Made by a program: the position numbers and the translations under genes. Under the pieces are notes generated by a model that worked only from the letters and a program-made list of their open reading frames with translations, ran no database searches and was not told the origin of the DNA. From Schaalia hyovaginalis (GTDB lineage: Bacteria; Actinomycetota; Actinomycetes; Actinomycetales; Actinomycetaceae), in contig NZ_JACHMK010000001.1 of the NCBI RefSeq assembly GCF_014208035.1, forward strand, positions 1,922,001-1,986,000: 64,000 nucleotides of DNA, written 5' to 3'. How positions within the stretch are numbered: position 1 is the first letter of the stretch; the number at the start of each line of letters is the position of its first letter. Shown in pieces: positions 1 to 7,533 of this stretch.

Positions 1-495
1 TGCGGAAACACCGAGCCGCTCGGCCGCCTCGGCCATCGTCTCACTGGCCTCCACGGCTTCGACGACCTCCCACTGGCGACGGGTCCGGGACGCCGAGACC
101 GCTTCGATGAGTCGGATGAGCGCTTCACCCTCGCGGGCCGGCTCTTCGGCCCGCGAGCGCAGGGCGATCGAATGACGTGAATTCTTCACGCTTTCGAGTG
201 CTTCGCGGGCGAGGACGAAGGCCTCGCCCCGGCCCGAACGGGAATCGGGGGCGTCCTCGGCGAAGGGGAGCTCAACAGCCCCTGCGCCGATCCCGCAGCG
301 CCAGAGGCCGGAGCGCAGAAGCCTGTCGATGATCGTGACGACGGCCTCGGGCTCAGCGGCAACCCCTTGAATCTCGTCGCCGGCGGTGCGGACGAAGGGG
401 CTTTCGATCGGGATCGACGCGAGTTCGGCGAGAATGCCCGGAACGCGGTCCTCCTCTTCTCGCGAGCGGCGCTGATCGATCGTGAGGACGAACAT
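1..495 (-). CDS. SatD-like protein with C-terminal helix-turn-helix, partial
   Basis: The gene enters from the left edge; 165 codons are visible and the C-terminus is missing. The ATG at 495 follows a strong ribosome site (GGAAGGAGACGCG). The N-terminus MFVLTIDQRRSR, the stretch AGDEIQGVAAEPEAVV and the LLRSGLWRCGIGAG segment match my memory of actinobacterial SatD-like proteins. The end, QWEVVEAVEASETMAEAAERLG, reads like the start of a small helix-turn-helix. A regulatory or DNA-binding role is inferred from the family only. The frame is continuous without stops, which supports a real gene; the function is tentative. Confidence 0.65.
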   Translation of the reverse strand, partial: MFVLTIDQRRSREEEDRVPGILAELASIPIESPFVRTAGDEIQGVAAEPEAVVTIIDRLLRSGLWRCGIGAGAVELPFAEDAPDSRSGRGEAFVLAREALESVKNSRHSIALRSRAEEPAREGEALIRLIEAVSASRTRRQWEVVEAVEASETMAEAAERLGVSA

Positions 496-744
496 CGCGT
501 CTCCTTCCCTTGAGGCACGCCAACACCTTGAATGAAGCATAGCAGCTTCATAATATCTACATAAGGTTCAGAGCTTAATTAAGGCTGATTCAGCTGTTGA
601 CCTGAACCACTCCCTCCTCGGCAGAAGCGAGCGCGACAAGGCCCCGCAACACCCACCCTACGAGGCCCTTCCGGCGCAGCGGTCGCGCCGCCCCTCGATT
701 CCTGAAAGACTGGCCGCGCCCACGCCCCACGACCCAGAGGACCC

Positions 745-1296
745 ATGCGCCCCTTCTCCCCCGCGCTCCGCGCCGCATCCGCCGCCGCAATCGCACTCCT
801 CGCCCTGTCGGCCTGCACCTCCCCCCAATCCGCGAGCACTCCCGCCGCAGCCGGTGCATCGGCGGAACAGGCGCCCAGCAGCGGGCAGTCGTCCACCAAC
901 AGCGGGCAGTCGTCCGAGACGAGCGCGACGCCCCTCATCATCGACGTCCGAACCCCCGAAGAGTTCGCCGCTGGCCATCTCGACGGCGCCGTCAACATCG
1001 ACGCCACAGCCGCGGACTTCTCCGAGCGGATCGCAGAGCTCGATCCGAAAGGCGCCTACACCCTCTACTGCCGCTCGGGAAACCGGGCCGCTCGGGCCGC
1101 CGAGCTCATGACCGCCGCCGGGTTCACCGAGGTCCGCAACGCGGGCGGACTCGAGGAGGCCGCGAAGTCTCTCGGCCTCCCGATCGTCACCGACTGGCCA
1201 TCCCCCCCCGCGATAAGCGCGAAGCCCCGCATCGCACGCAGCCCGAACGCACCCGCTGTCGCCGCCCCCTCGTACCGACAGGCGATGACCTCATGA
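745..1296 (+). CDS. rhodanese-like lipoprotein
   Basis: A signal peptide ends in the lipobox LSAC (Cys about residue 24), so the protein should be a membrane-anchored lipoprotein. A Ser/Gln/Ala-rich linker follows, then a single rhodanese domain (about residues 60-150) beginning LIIDVRTPEEFAAGH. The active-site loop YCRSGNRA carries the expected cysteine, so sulfur transfer or persulfide handling outside the membrane is likely. The last 25 residues (from about SPPAIS) look unlike a rhodanese end. They follow a run of eight C at 1203-1210; one base fewer would stop translation a few codons later. This could be a real tail, a slippery tract or a sequence error. Confidence 0.8.
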   Translation: MRPFSPALRAASAAAIALLALSACTSPQSASTPAAAGASAEQAPSSGQSSTNSGQSSETSATPLIIDVRTPEEFAAGHLDGAVNIDATAADFSERIAELDPKGAYTLYCRSGNRAARAAELMTAAGFTEVRNAGGLEEAAKSLGLPIVTDWPSPPAISAKPRIARSPNAPAVAAPSYRQAMTS

Positions 1297-1305
1297 AGGA
1301 GCCCC

Positions 1306-1917
1306 GTGAAGACAAGGACCTCCCTGATCGGCGCCCTCGCCGCCACGGCCCTCGCCCTCGGCGGCTGCCAGTACTTCGAGCAGTCCGTCAAGGACGTGAG
1401 CGCCGAATTCCGCGGGATCACCGCGACCGTCGAAACCTTCGATGTCAACGCCAACGCCCTCGACCGCATCACCGGCAAATCCATCCAGGTCACCACCGAC
1501 GACCGCTTCGACATCACCGACGCCGAGGGCAAGATCACGAAGGAATCCTCCGTTCTCAAACTCACCGTCGGAGGTGAACCCGTCTACCACGTCGGCAGCT
1601 CGCTCATCCTCGCCGAGCAGGGCCTCGAATCGATCCTCAACGACGCCAACGCGAAGGCCGAGGTCAACTCGACCGAGTCCTCGGTCCCCTTCCTCTCGCG
1701 CCTGAAGACCTCCTTCGATGAGTTCTTCACCGGAAAGGATTACACCGTCCTCATCCGCTCCCAGGAGGGGACCCCCATCGCCGTCTACTCCGGAGACAAA
1801 GTGAGTTCCTACTCCGCCGAGGGCATCCCCAACTCGACCGTGCTCCTCATCGACCACAAGCGCCTGTTCATCTACCGCTGCGACTACACGATCTATTCCT
1901 CGGAGCTCATCCAATAG
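1306..1917 (+). CDS. DUF5052-type lipoprotein
   Basis: GTG start at 1306 after GAAGGAGCCCC, nine bases behind the rhodanese gene, so the two are probably cotranscribed. The signal peptide ends in the lipobox LGGC (Cys at residue 21). The mature protein starts YFEQSVKDVSAEF and contains short beta-rich segments (TGKSIQVTTDDRFDI, VLKLTVGGEPVYHVGSS). This layout matches DUF5052 lipoproteins, mostly described from Firmicutes. No catalytic motif is visible. It is probably an extracytoplasmic lipoprotein of unknown role. Confidence 0.75.
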   Translation: MKTRTSLIGALAATALALGGCQYFEQSVKDVSAEFRGITATVETFDVNANALDRITGKSIQVTTDDRFDITDAEGKITKESSVLKLTVGGEPVYHVGSSLILAEQGLESILNDANAKAEVNSTESSVPFLSRLKTSFDEFFTGKDYTVLIRSQEGTPIAVYSGDKVSSYSAEGIPNSTVLLIDHKRLFIYRCDYTIYSSELIQ

Positions 1918-2004
1918 AACCCCCAGCTCGCCCCGCTCTGAGGGAGCCGCACTTCCGCCCTCGTCGCCGACGAGGAGCCGATGGCCACGCAGGTGCCGGG
2001 GCGC

Positions 2005-2826
2005 CTAGCGACCGGTGCGCGCACGACGCGCCTTCCCCAGCATCGACACCACCACTGCCACGAGGAAGCAGGAGAACAGGATCCCGCCCACGCGCGGGGA
2101 AATCGAGTGCGCCGCCCAGGCTCCCGCAGGAGTCACCAGGGCCGCCATCGCGCCGACGAGCAGGCCGGCCTTAAGATCCACCAGTCCGCGCCGCGCATTG
2201 GTCCAAGTGCCCGACACGGCCGTCGGGATCATGACGAGCAGAGAGGTCCCCCGGGCGAGCAGATCGCCGACCCCGACCAGCAGTTCGAGGCCCGGGACGA
2301 TGATCGAGCCGCCGCCGACGCCCACCAGGCCCGAGAAGACGCCAGAGAGCAGGCCGACGATGACCAAGCCGATCGCGCGCGGCGCATCGAGAACGAGGAC
2401 GGCATCGCGCACGGGAACATGCACCCGCTGAGCGATCACGACGAGCGCTACGAACGCGGTGAAGATCCACGGAAGGACCCTGTCGGGGATCCGCTGGAGC
2501 AAGCGCACGCCGATCTGCGCGCCCACCAGTGCGCCCGCCATGAGGAACAGGGCCGCGATCCACGAGACCCGCCCTCCGAGGGCGTAGGAGGTGACGCCAG
2601 CACCCGCCGTGAGAATGATCGCCACGAGGGAGGCGGCCGACGCCCTGCGCTGATCCATCCCGAGCACCGTCATGAGGGCCGGGACGATGACCAGGCCTCC
2701 GCCCACGCCGAAGAGGCCGGCGAGGAATCCTGCGGCCGCGCCCGTCAGGAGGACGAGGGCGAGGCGCGCCGGTCCCATTCGACCGGAAGGCTCGGCGCCC
2801 TCCCGGAACTGATCAATCGCGCTCAC
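2005..2826 (-). CDS. TauE/SafE-family sulfite or sulfonate exporter
   Basis: 273 residues with eight or so hydrophobic segments and the two internally repeated glycine-rich motifs typical of the family: GLFGVGGGLVIVPAL near the N-terminus and GLVGVGGGSIIVPGL in the second half. The family transports small organosulfur anions or sulfite across the membrane. Here the substrate cannot be read from the sequence. It converges with the two lipoprotein genes; the rhodanese neighbour loosely agrees with a sulfur theme but they are not one operon. Confidence 0.85.
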   Translation of the reverse strand: MSAIDQFREGAEPSGRMGPARLALVLLTGAAAGFLAGLFGVGGGLVIVPALMTVLGMDQRRASAASLVAIILTAGAGVTSYALGGRVSWIAALFLMAGALVGAQIGVRLLQRIPDRVLPWIFTAFVALVVIAQRVHVPVRDAVLVLDAPRAIGLVIVGLLSGVFSGLVGVGGGSIIVPGLELLVGVGDLLARGTSLLVMIPTAVSGTWTNARRGLVDLKAGLLVGAMAALVTPAGAWAAHSISPRVGGILFSCFLVAVVVSMLGKARRARTGR

Positions 2827-2939
2827 GACTGGCGATTCTACGCCCGGTGATCCGAAGGCCCTCGGGCGGGGTGCGTCTCAGAGCTCTAGTCGGGCTATGT
2901 CTTTCGAATGCCCTTGCGAAGCGCACGCTCCCACGGACC

Positions 2940-3222
2940 CGCCAACCCCACACACAAGACGCCAACCCCACACACAAAAAACACACTGCGGACTTAACCC
3001 CTCCAATGAGCCCGCCAACCCCACACACAAGACGCCAACCCCACACACAAGACGCCAACCCCACACACAAAAAACACACTGCGGACTTAACCCCTCCAAT
3101 GAGCCCGCCAACCCCACACACAAGACGCCAACCCCACACACAAGACGCCAACCCCACACACAAGACGCCAACCCCACACACAAGACGCCAACCCCACACA
3201 CAAGACGCCAACCCCGCGCAAG
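2940..3222. repeat. 20-bp tandem repeats with a higher-order unit
   Basis: A 20-bp unit, GCCAACCCCACACACAAGAC, is repeated in groups of two, three and five full copies plus one degraded last copy. The groups are separated by two identical inserts of roughly 38 bp (beginning AAAAAACACACTGCGG). Every frame stays open through it, so long apparent reading frames here are artefacts. The block lies just left of the element's attachment site, on the chromosome side. No gene is visible between 2827 and 3546. Function unknown; G-rich on the minus strand. Confidence 0.9.
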
Positions 3223-3305
3223 GAGCACTGCGCCCCGTCGCCCACCTCGAGCGAGCTTTCCGACCCGATTCTTGGCCCCTCGGCATTCATTCCACCAGGC
3301 ATGAC

Positions 3306-3346
3306 AAAAGCCCCTGACCAGTTGTTTCGCCTGGTCAGGGGCTTTT
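3306..3346 (-). terminator. intrinsic terminator, probably the native one of tRNA-fMet
   Basis: Perfect 16-bp stem (3306-3321 with 3331-3346) and 9-base loop, with A4 and T4 at the outer ends, so it can work on both strands. It sits directly behind the stranded tRNA 3' end, as expected for the original terminator of the tRNA gene before integration. Confidence 0.85.
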
Positions 3347-3351
3347 CCTAG

Positions 3352-3388
3352 TAGCGGGGGCCAGATTTGAACTGACGACCTCCGGGTT
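3352..3388 (-). pseudogene. displaced 3' end of host tRNA-fMet (attL)
   Basis: On the minus strand this segment reads as the anticodon-loop edge, 3' anticodon stem, variable loop, T-arm and acceptor strand of an initiator tRNA. It shares 13 bp exactly with the intact tRNA (3376-3388 equals 23359-23371). The T-arm differs at six paired positions but still forms a full stem (GTCAG/CTGGC), and it ends CTA rather than CCA. It is best read as the original host 3' half left behind by integration. Confidence 0.8.
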
Positions 3389-3442
3389 CCTCGCGTTCAT
3401 CGGTCTCGCGCTCACGTTCGTGCACCGTTTCGTAGCCGATGC

Positions 3443-3490
3443 GCCAGCGTTGCCGCTCTTGCCCGCCTTGCCATGCGTGCCAGCGTTGCC
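3443..3490 (-). repeat. iteron block, inverted copy of the parA-end repeat
   Basis: The 48-bp block on the minus strand matches 5395-5440 at 46 consecutive positions, in opposite orientation. It contains two copies of GGCAACGCTGGC. It lies between attL and the integrase gene. Likely a binding site of the ParA-partner protein (centromere-like) or of another element regulator. Confidence 0.8.
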
Positions 3491-3546
3491 GGTCGTGACG
3501 TCCGGGCAGTCGGCCTGCGTGACGATCGCGCGCGAGTGTGGTGAGT

Positions 3547-4407
3547 ATGAATACAACGCCTCATGTTCTTTCACTTCCGGTTCCTCCGACGTGGGCTGCG
3601 GCTCTCGAGCAGTGGGAGCTGACTCTGAGATCGGGTGGTCGCAGTGAGCGCACCATCGGCACTCGTGTACGGCATCTTCGGCATCTCGCACGCGCTCTCG
3701 AGGTCGACGATCCCATGGAAGTCACTGGGGATCTCCTGCTCGCCTGGTGCGGCAGCCGAGAGTGGGCGCCGGAGACTCGGCACTCCTACTACGTGTCGAT
3801 CCGCAGCTTCTTCACCTGGTGGACGGCTGGTGTCGCCGAGGATCCGTCTCGCGTCTTGCCCCATGTGCGCCGGCCTCGAGGGGCGCCTCGGCCCGTGCCG
3901 ACCAGTGTTCTCGAGGAGGCCCTGCGTCGCAGTTCGGGGCGCGATCGCCTCATCTTGTGCCTGGCGGCATTGTCCGGTCTCCGAGCTGGGGAGATCGCCC
4001 GGGTGTGTGCTGATGACCTTGTGGATGATCTCGGCGGGCGTTCGTTGGTGGTTCGTGGAAAGGGTGGGGTCGTTCGCCTCGTTCCCCTTTCCGCGTGGCT
4101 CGCTGCCGAGGTTGAGCGTGCGTGTGCGCGCGGCGGCGGATGGGCATTCCCCTCGAAGTACGGCGGCCATCTATCGCCTGCTCACGTCTCCAAGCTTGGA
4201 GCGACGGCCCTTCCGTCTCCGTGGACTCTTCACACATTGCGGCACCGATTCGCGACCACCGCCTATCGGGCTCAGCGCGACCTCCTCGCCGTCCAGCGCC
4301 TTCTTGGGCACGCCTCGGTCGAAACGACTCAACGCTATGCCGAGCCTCCTAACGATGCTCTTCGTCGGGCTGTGGAGGCCGCTGATCTCTTTGCTGTCGA
4401 ACACTGA
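3547..4407 (+). CDS. int: tyrosine recombinase (integrase)
   Basis: 286 residues. An N-terminal SAM-like DNA-binding domain (about 1-100) is followed by the catalytic domain. The catalytic arginine is in SGLRAGEIARV, the HxxR box is HTLRHRF, and the GHASVETTQRY box carries the second histidine and the tyrosine nucleophile. It should integrate and excise the element at tRNA-fMet. ATG at 3547 chosen; a GTG at 3538 in frame is possible and neither has a good ribosome site. In the circular form it would lie just downstream of the Xre gene across attP. Confidence 0.9.
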   Translation: MNTTPHVLSLPVPPTWAAALEQWELTLRSGGRSERTIGTRVRHLRHLARALEVDDPMEVTGDLLLAWCGSREWAPETRHSYYVSIRSFFTWWTAGVAEDPSRVLPHVRRPRGAPRPVPTSVLEEALRRSSGRDRLILCLAALSGLRAGEIARVCADDLVDDLGGRSLVVRGKGGVVRLVPLSAWLAAEVERACARGGGWAFPSKYGGHLSPAHVSKLGATALPSPWTLHTLRHRFATTAYRAQRDLLAVQRLLGHASVETTQRYAEPPNDALRRAVEAADLFAVEH

Positions 4408-4418
4408 AAGGGTCTGAA

Positions 4419-4619
4419 ATGCAATCGCTGATCGAAGCCCTTGATCGATGGGCCCACAAGCAAGCGGACTTCGCGGACTTCCCGATCTTCGCCCCTGATA
4501 GCGACTGCGGCGCGGTTGAACGCGCTGCCCTTGTCGACGAGCTCGACAAGATCATCAGCCTCACGCGCTTGATCTCCAGCGCATCAGTCATCGCCGTCAA
4601 AGCGAAGGAGCACCATTGA
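4419..4619 (+). CDS. small acidic protein, unknown
   Basis: 66 residues, starting MQSLIEALDRWAHKQ, after the ribosome site GAAAGGGTCTGAA. The gene lies 11 bases behind int, and its stop overlaps the parA ATG, so int, this gene and parA look like one transcript. Predicted to be mostly helical. No family recognised; the position suggests a role in element maintenance. Confidence 0.6.
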   Translation: MQSLIEALDRWAHKQADFADFPIFAPDSDCGAVERAALVDELDKIISLTRLISSASVIAVKAKEHH

Positions 4620-5461
4620 TGACCATCATCGCCATCTCTAACCAGAAGGGCGGCGTCGGCAAGACCACGACCACCTTTCACCTAGCCCGCGCGGCCGCAC
4701 GCTCAGGCGCGCGCGTCCTCGTCGTCGATATGGATCCGCAAGCGAACCTGTCGGCGGCGCTGGCTGCTGATGGCATCGTCGACGGCCAGGCAGGAGTTGC
4801 CGACGCCCTCTCCGCGCGCTCGCCACTCACACTTGCCAATGTCCTCGTGCCGACGGTCTGGGAGGGTGTGACCCTCGCACCATCGGGCGGCGATGCCCTC
4901 GCCGCCGTGCGCGACGAGCTCATCGGCGTTCAGGCTGGCCGTGAGCAGCGCCTCCGGCGTGCGATCGCCTCTGTCGGGCAGGTCTTCGATCTCGTCCTTG
5001 TCGACTGCCCGCCCTCCCTTGATCAGCTCTCTATCAACGCTCTGTCGGCCGCCGATGCGGTCCTCATCGTCACCCAAGCAAAGCTCTGGTCCTCCTCCGG
5101 GCTGGCTCACCTGCTCGAGACGATCAGCCAGGTCGGTGAGTACTACAACTCGGGATTGAAGGTGGCTGGCGTCCTCGTCAATCTCCATGAGGGGCAGACG
5201 GTCTCGGCGAGGCACTGGCTCGACGAGCTTGAGGCTGCGTGCGCGGCGCGAGGGCTGCCGCTGTTGCTGCCTGCCATCCCGCGCCGCGTCGTCATTGCCG
5301 ACGCCGCCGAGGCTGCCCTAGGTCTTGACCAGTGGACACCTCCCCAGATGGATCTCCAGGACCTTTACGAGAGTCACCTGGAGGCCTTGCTCGCCAACGC
5401 TGGCACGCATGGCAAGGCGGGCAAGAGCGGCAACGCTGGCACGGAAGGAGAAGCGAAATGA
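4619..5461 (+). CDS. parA: ParA-family partition ATPase
   Basis: 280 residues with the deviant Walker A box KGGVGKTTT near the N-terminus, the VLVVDMDPQAN motif and a LVLVDCPPSLDQ Walker B region. Proteins of this family use ATP-dependent nucleoid binding to segregate plasmids or elements. ATG at 4619 follows AAGGAG. The last 20 or so residues (NAGTHGKAGKSGNAGTEGEAK) are the translation of the iteron block and lie beyond the normal ParA fold. The stop overlaps the next start (ATGA). A partition gene in an integrated element implies an extrachromosomal phase. Confidence 0.9.
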   Translation: MTIIAISNQKGGVGKTTTTFHLARAAARSGARVLVVDMDPQANLSAALAADGIVDGQAGVADALSARSPLTLANVLVPTVWEGVTLAPSGGDALAAVRDELIGVQAGREQRLRRAIASVGQVFDLVLVDCPPSLDQLSINALSAADAVLIVTQAKLWSSSGLAHLLETISQVGEYYNSGLKVAGVLVNLHEGQTVSARHWLDELEAACAARGLPLLLPAIPRRVVIADAAEAALGLDQWTPPQMDLQDLYESHLEALLANAGTHGKAGKSGNAGTEGEAK

Positions 5462-5550
5462 CTCGCATTGAACCGCGCAAGAGCGCGCTTTCCGCCTCGG
5501 TGGTCGCCCCGTCTGCCAGCAATGACGGCAAGAGTGGCAACGCTGGCAAG
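5395..5550 (+). repeat. iterons inside the parA 3' end and the partner-gene 5' end
   Basis: Copies at 5395-5441 and 5527-5550 share the 22-bp unit GGCAAGAGCGGCAACGCTGG plus CA, with one mismatch. The first block is repeated inverted at 3443-3490. The array lies within coding sequence and accounts for the Gly/Ala/Asn/Lys-rich joints of both proteins. Candidate partition site (parS) bound by the ribbon-helix-helix partner. Confidence 0.8.
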
Positions 5551-5799
5551 GGGGGCGTTGTTGATCGACCGATGACTCGAGACCAGGCGAAGCTCACCGT
5601 CCGCATCTCGGAGGATCTTCTCGAGGAAGCCCGGTCCGCCTTTTGGCAGACGGGCCCACAGACGGGCACGCGGTCCCTGTCTGCGTGGGTCGCCGATGCG
5701 ATCGCAGCAAAGCTTGAGCGCGATCGAGCCGCTTTCAATGGCGGCCGCCGATTCGATCCGGTGCCTGCAGGCGAGATCCCGACGGGGCGCAGGAGCTAA
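5458..5799 (+). CDS. ParB-like ribbon-helix-helix partner of ParA
   Basis: 113 residues, start ATG overlapping the parA stop by four bases. An unstructured N-terminus (about 1-45, partly encoded by the iteron DNA) precedes a region TRDQAKLTVRISEDLLEEARSA that looks like a ribbon-helix-helix strand and first helix, followed by RSLSAWVADAIAAKLERD. Such small proteins act as centromere-binding partners of ParA and often repress their own operon. Assignment rests on gene position and this fold-like pattern. Confidence 0.7.
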   Translation: MTRIEPRKSALSASVVAPSASNDGKSGNAGKGGVVDRPMTRDQAKLTVRISEDLLEEARSAFWQTGPQTGTRSLSAWVADAIAAKLERDRAAFNGGRRFDPVPAGEIPTGRRS

Positions 5800-5813
5800 G
5801 GACTCAGGACGCA

Positions 5814-5847
5814 GGTGGCCGACAGTGTGGTGTTGCTGTCGGCCACC
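5814..5847. terminator. terminator between converging genes
   Basis: 12-bp perfect stem (5814-5825 with 5836-5847), 10-base loop, in the 56-bp gap between the par genes and the converging antitoxin-like gene. Confidence 0.6.
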
Positions 5848-5855
5848 CTGTCTGT

Positions 5856-6146
5856 TCAGGCCGTTGCAAGATAGGCGGCGACCGCCTTGCGGATGAGAGC
5901 AGACTTCGGAAGGTTCTCCTTCCGCGCTCGCTCCGTTAGCGCAGCATCCAGCTCATCGGTGGCTCGCGTCTTCCAGGTGTGTCGCGCGGTTGTTGCTTCT
6001 TCCATCCGGGGGCGCCCGGCCGTCATGAAGATGTCGGCGAGGTCAATCGGGCGGCCGTCGCCTTCGTAGATGCGGCGCACGGTCTTCAGCTCCCCACGCT
6101 CCGCCCGCGCGGCAAGAGCGTCGTAGTCGGTCATGTCCTTAGTCAT
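5856..6146 (-). CDS. CopG-like antitoxin candidate
   Basis: 96 residues. ATG at 6146 follows GGAG six bases upstream, 19 bases behind the toxin-like gene. The C-terminal part TRATDELDAALTERARKENLPKSALIRKAVAAYLA has the spacing of a ribbon-helix-helix segment. The N-terminal part (YDALAARAERGELKTV) resembles the toxin-contacting region of small actinobacterial antitoxins. It probably binds the upstream partner and represses the pair. Confidence 0.65.
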   Translation of the reverse strand: MTKDMTDYDALAARAERGELKTVRRIYEGDGRPIDLADIFMTAGRPRMEEATTARHTWKTRATDELDAALTERARKENLPKSALIRKAVAAYLATA

Positions 6147-6165
6147 CGTCGTCTCCGGTCCTTTC

Positions 6166-6417
6166 TCACACCAGGTCAGGGCGATCCATCGCATGGAAGA
6201 TCACCACGGTCCGCCAAGGTTTCAAGGCGGCGAACACCTCGATCACCCGATCCGTCTGGGCGTGAGGATGCCCAACGAAGGCGAATGTCTTGTCTCCCGG
6301 CTCTCCGTCGATCTCGTCGACCGTGAGTGGGTGAGTCATCGTCCAGTACGCATCCGCCTTGCTGATGCCGTGCTTGGCGGCTGACTGCGTGAACTCAACT
6401 TCGTCTTCGTTGAACAT
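6166..6417 (-). CDS. small toxin-like protein paired with the downstream antitoxin
   Basis: 83 residues, starting MFNEDEVEFTQSAAKHGIS. The pattern AAKHGIS, KTFAFVGHPH, RVIEVFAAL and RTVVIFHAMDR is typical of small actinobacterial proteins annotated as toxins beside CopG-type antitoxins (BrnT/RelE-like in size). The order is toxin first, antitoxin second. No catalytic residues can be assigned. It may stabilise the element. Confidence 0.6.
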   Translation of the reverse strand: MFNEDEVEFTQSAAKHGISKADAYWTMTHPLTVDEIDGEPGDKTFAFVGHPHAQTDRVIEVFAALKPWRTVVIFHAMDRPDLV

Positions 6418-6459
6418 ACCTAAAGGGTACTACAAATAGGGGCCACAAACCGCGGGGCG

Positions 6460-7002
6460 TCAGGAAAGTCGCCGAATCGTTGAGGCTGAGCAGCTGAGGA
6501 TCCGCGCGATCGTCGAGACGGACTGCCCCTGTGCACGCAGGGCGCGCGCATGGGCTGCCTGCTCGGGAGTCAGCACTCGGGGCCTGCCGATGTGGGCGCC
6601 GCGCGCCCGAGCGGCCGCCAGGCCCTCGCGTGTCCGGGCTCGGATGAGGGCTCGCTCGTACTCGGCGAAGGCGCCGGCCACCTGAAAGACCATGCGCCCA
6701 GCGGGGGTGGTCGTGTCGATCGCCTCTGTGAGGGAGCGGAACTCGATGCCTCTGGCGTGTAGCTCGTCGATGATCTGGACCAGCTCGACGAGGGAGCGGC
6801 CGAGGCGGTCGATTCTGACGACTACGAGGGTGTCACCTCGCCCAAGGGAGCGGAGACAGGCCTTCCATTCCGGCCGGCATGTCGTGGCTCCGGAGGCGCG
6901 CTCCACGTAGAGGACGGAGCAGCCGGCCTCCTCGAGGGCGGCGACCTGGCTGGCCTCGTCCTGGTCGTCCGTCGAGACCCTGACATAACCCGTGATGCTC
7001 AT
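6460..7002 (-). CDS. serine recombinase, resolvase/invertase type
   Basis: 180 residues from ATG 7002 (MSITGYVRVSTDDQ). The catalytic serine is in YVRVST, the RxDRLGRSL motif follows at about residue 65, and the long E-helix ends with RARTREGLAAARARG. The C-terminus QSVSTIARILSCSASTIRRL is the helix-turn-helix. Proteins of this size resolve multimers or invert DNA. A frame extension 26 codons upstream is open but lacks a better start. It coexists with the tyrosine integrase, so multimer resolution is the likely job. Confidence 0.9.
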   Translation of the reverse strand: MSITGYVRVSTDDQDEASQVAALEEAGCSVLYVERASGATTCRPEWKACLRSLGRGDTLVVVRIDRLGRSLVELVQIIDELHARGIEFRSLTEAIDTTTPAGRMVFQVAGAFAEYERALIRARTREGLAAARARGAHIGRPRVLTPEQAAHARALRAQGQSVSTIARILSCSASTIRRLS

Positions 7003-7140
7003 ACCCAAACCGTAGGCGCGCCCCTTCTGCGCCTCCTGGTTTTGGCGGGGGGTTTTGACTCGGCGTGTCGGCCCCTCCACGCGCTTGTGCTGAGGGCACC
7101 GAAACCGATCGATTCTGACACCTCTGTGCGCACTGTCTCA

Positions 7141-7416
7141 TCAGTGCCCTCGTCCTGTGTCCGTGAAGGCGGTGAGGAGGAATGCTCCGGCGATGAGACC
7201 GACGATGATTCTGAGGATGGTGAAGGCGGCGTCGATGAGGACGGTGATGATGCTCCAGGCGATGTGCGCCCACAGGCGCAGCGGCACGAGGGTCAGCGCA
7301 GTCCTCCAGGGTTCGTGGTGGCGGAAGTGGCTCCACAGGCCGGGGATGATCCATCCGGCGGCAATGAGGGCCCATGTCGTCGGCGTGATGGTGGCGAGGA
7401 TCGCGAGGTCTCCCAT
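7141..7416 (-). CDS. small membrane protein, unknown
   Basis: 91 residues, ATG at 7416 after a strong ribosome site (AGGAGGTGAGTC). It has three hydrophobic stretches (ATITPTTWALIAAGWIIPGL; TLVPLRLWAHIAWSIITVLI; LRIIVGLIAGAFLLTAF), so two or three membrane spans are likely. No family recognised. It stands alone between the resolvase and the cassette region and may be an accessory of transfer or cargo. Confidence 0.6.
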   Translation of the reverse strand: MGDLAILATITPTTWALIAAGWIIPGLWSHFRHHEPWRTALTLVPLRLWAHIAWSIITVLIDAAFTILRIIVGLIAGAFLLTAFTDTGRGH

Positions 7417-7493
7417 GACTCACCTCCTGTGATGTCTTCTGTGTTTTCAGGGTAAGTGTGAGCATGGGCGTTTGTGTGCGTTCCCGTGGGGGT

Positions 7494-7525
7494 GAAGGGG
7501 CCCCAGCGGGTGCCGGGGCCCCTTC
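7494..7525 (-). terminator. hairpin behind the 146-aa gene
   Basis: 11-bp perfect stem (7494-7504 with 7515-7525) with a 10-base loop, nine bases past the stop of the minus-strand gene. No clear U-run. Confidence 0.5.
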
Positions 7526-7533
7526 TGGTCGGG

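Noticed and set aside
2940..3222. CRISPR-like array
   Set aside because: The two inserts between repeat groups are identical, units are head-to-tail without unique spacers, and no cas genes are near.
2813..3317. Open frames of 116-157 codons on both strands
   Set aside because: They are open only because the 20-bp repeats lack stops in every phase; the translations are simple repeats.
3420..3647. 75-codon frame before int
   Set aside because: No ribosome site, encodes the iteron repeats, and overlaps int. It matters only as a possible extension of the Xre frame in the circular form.
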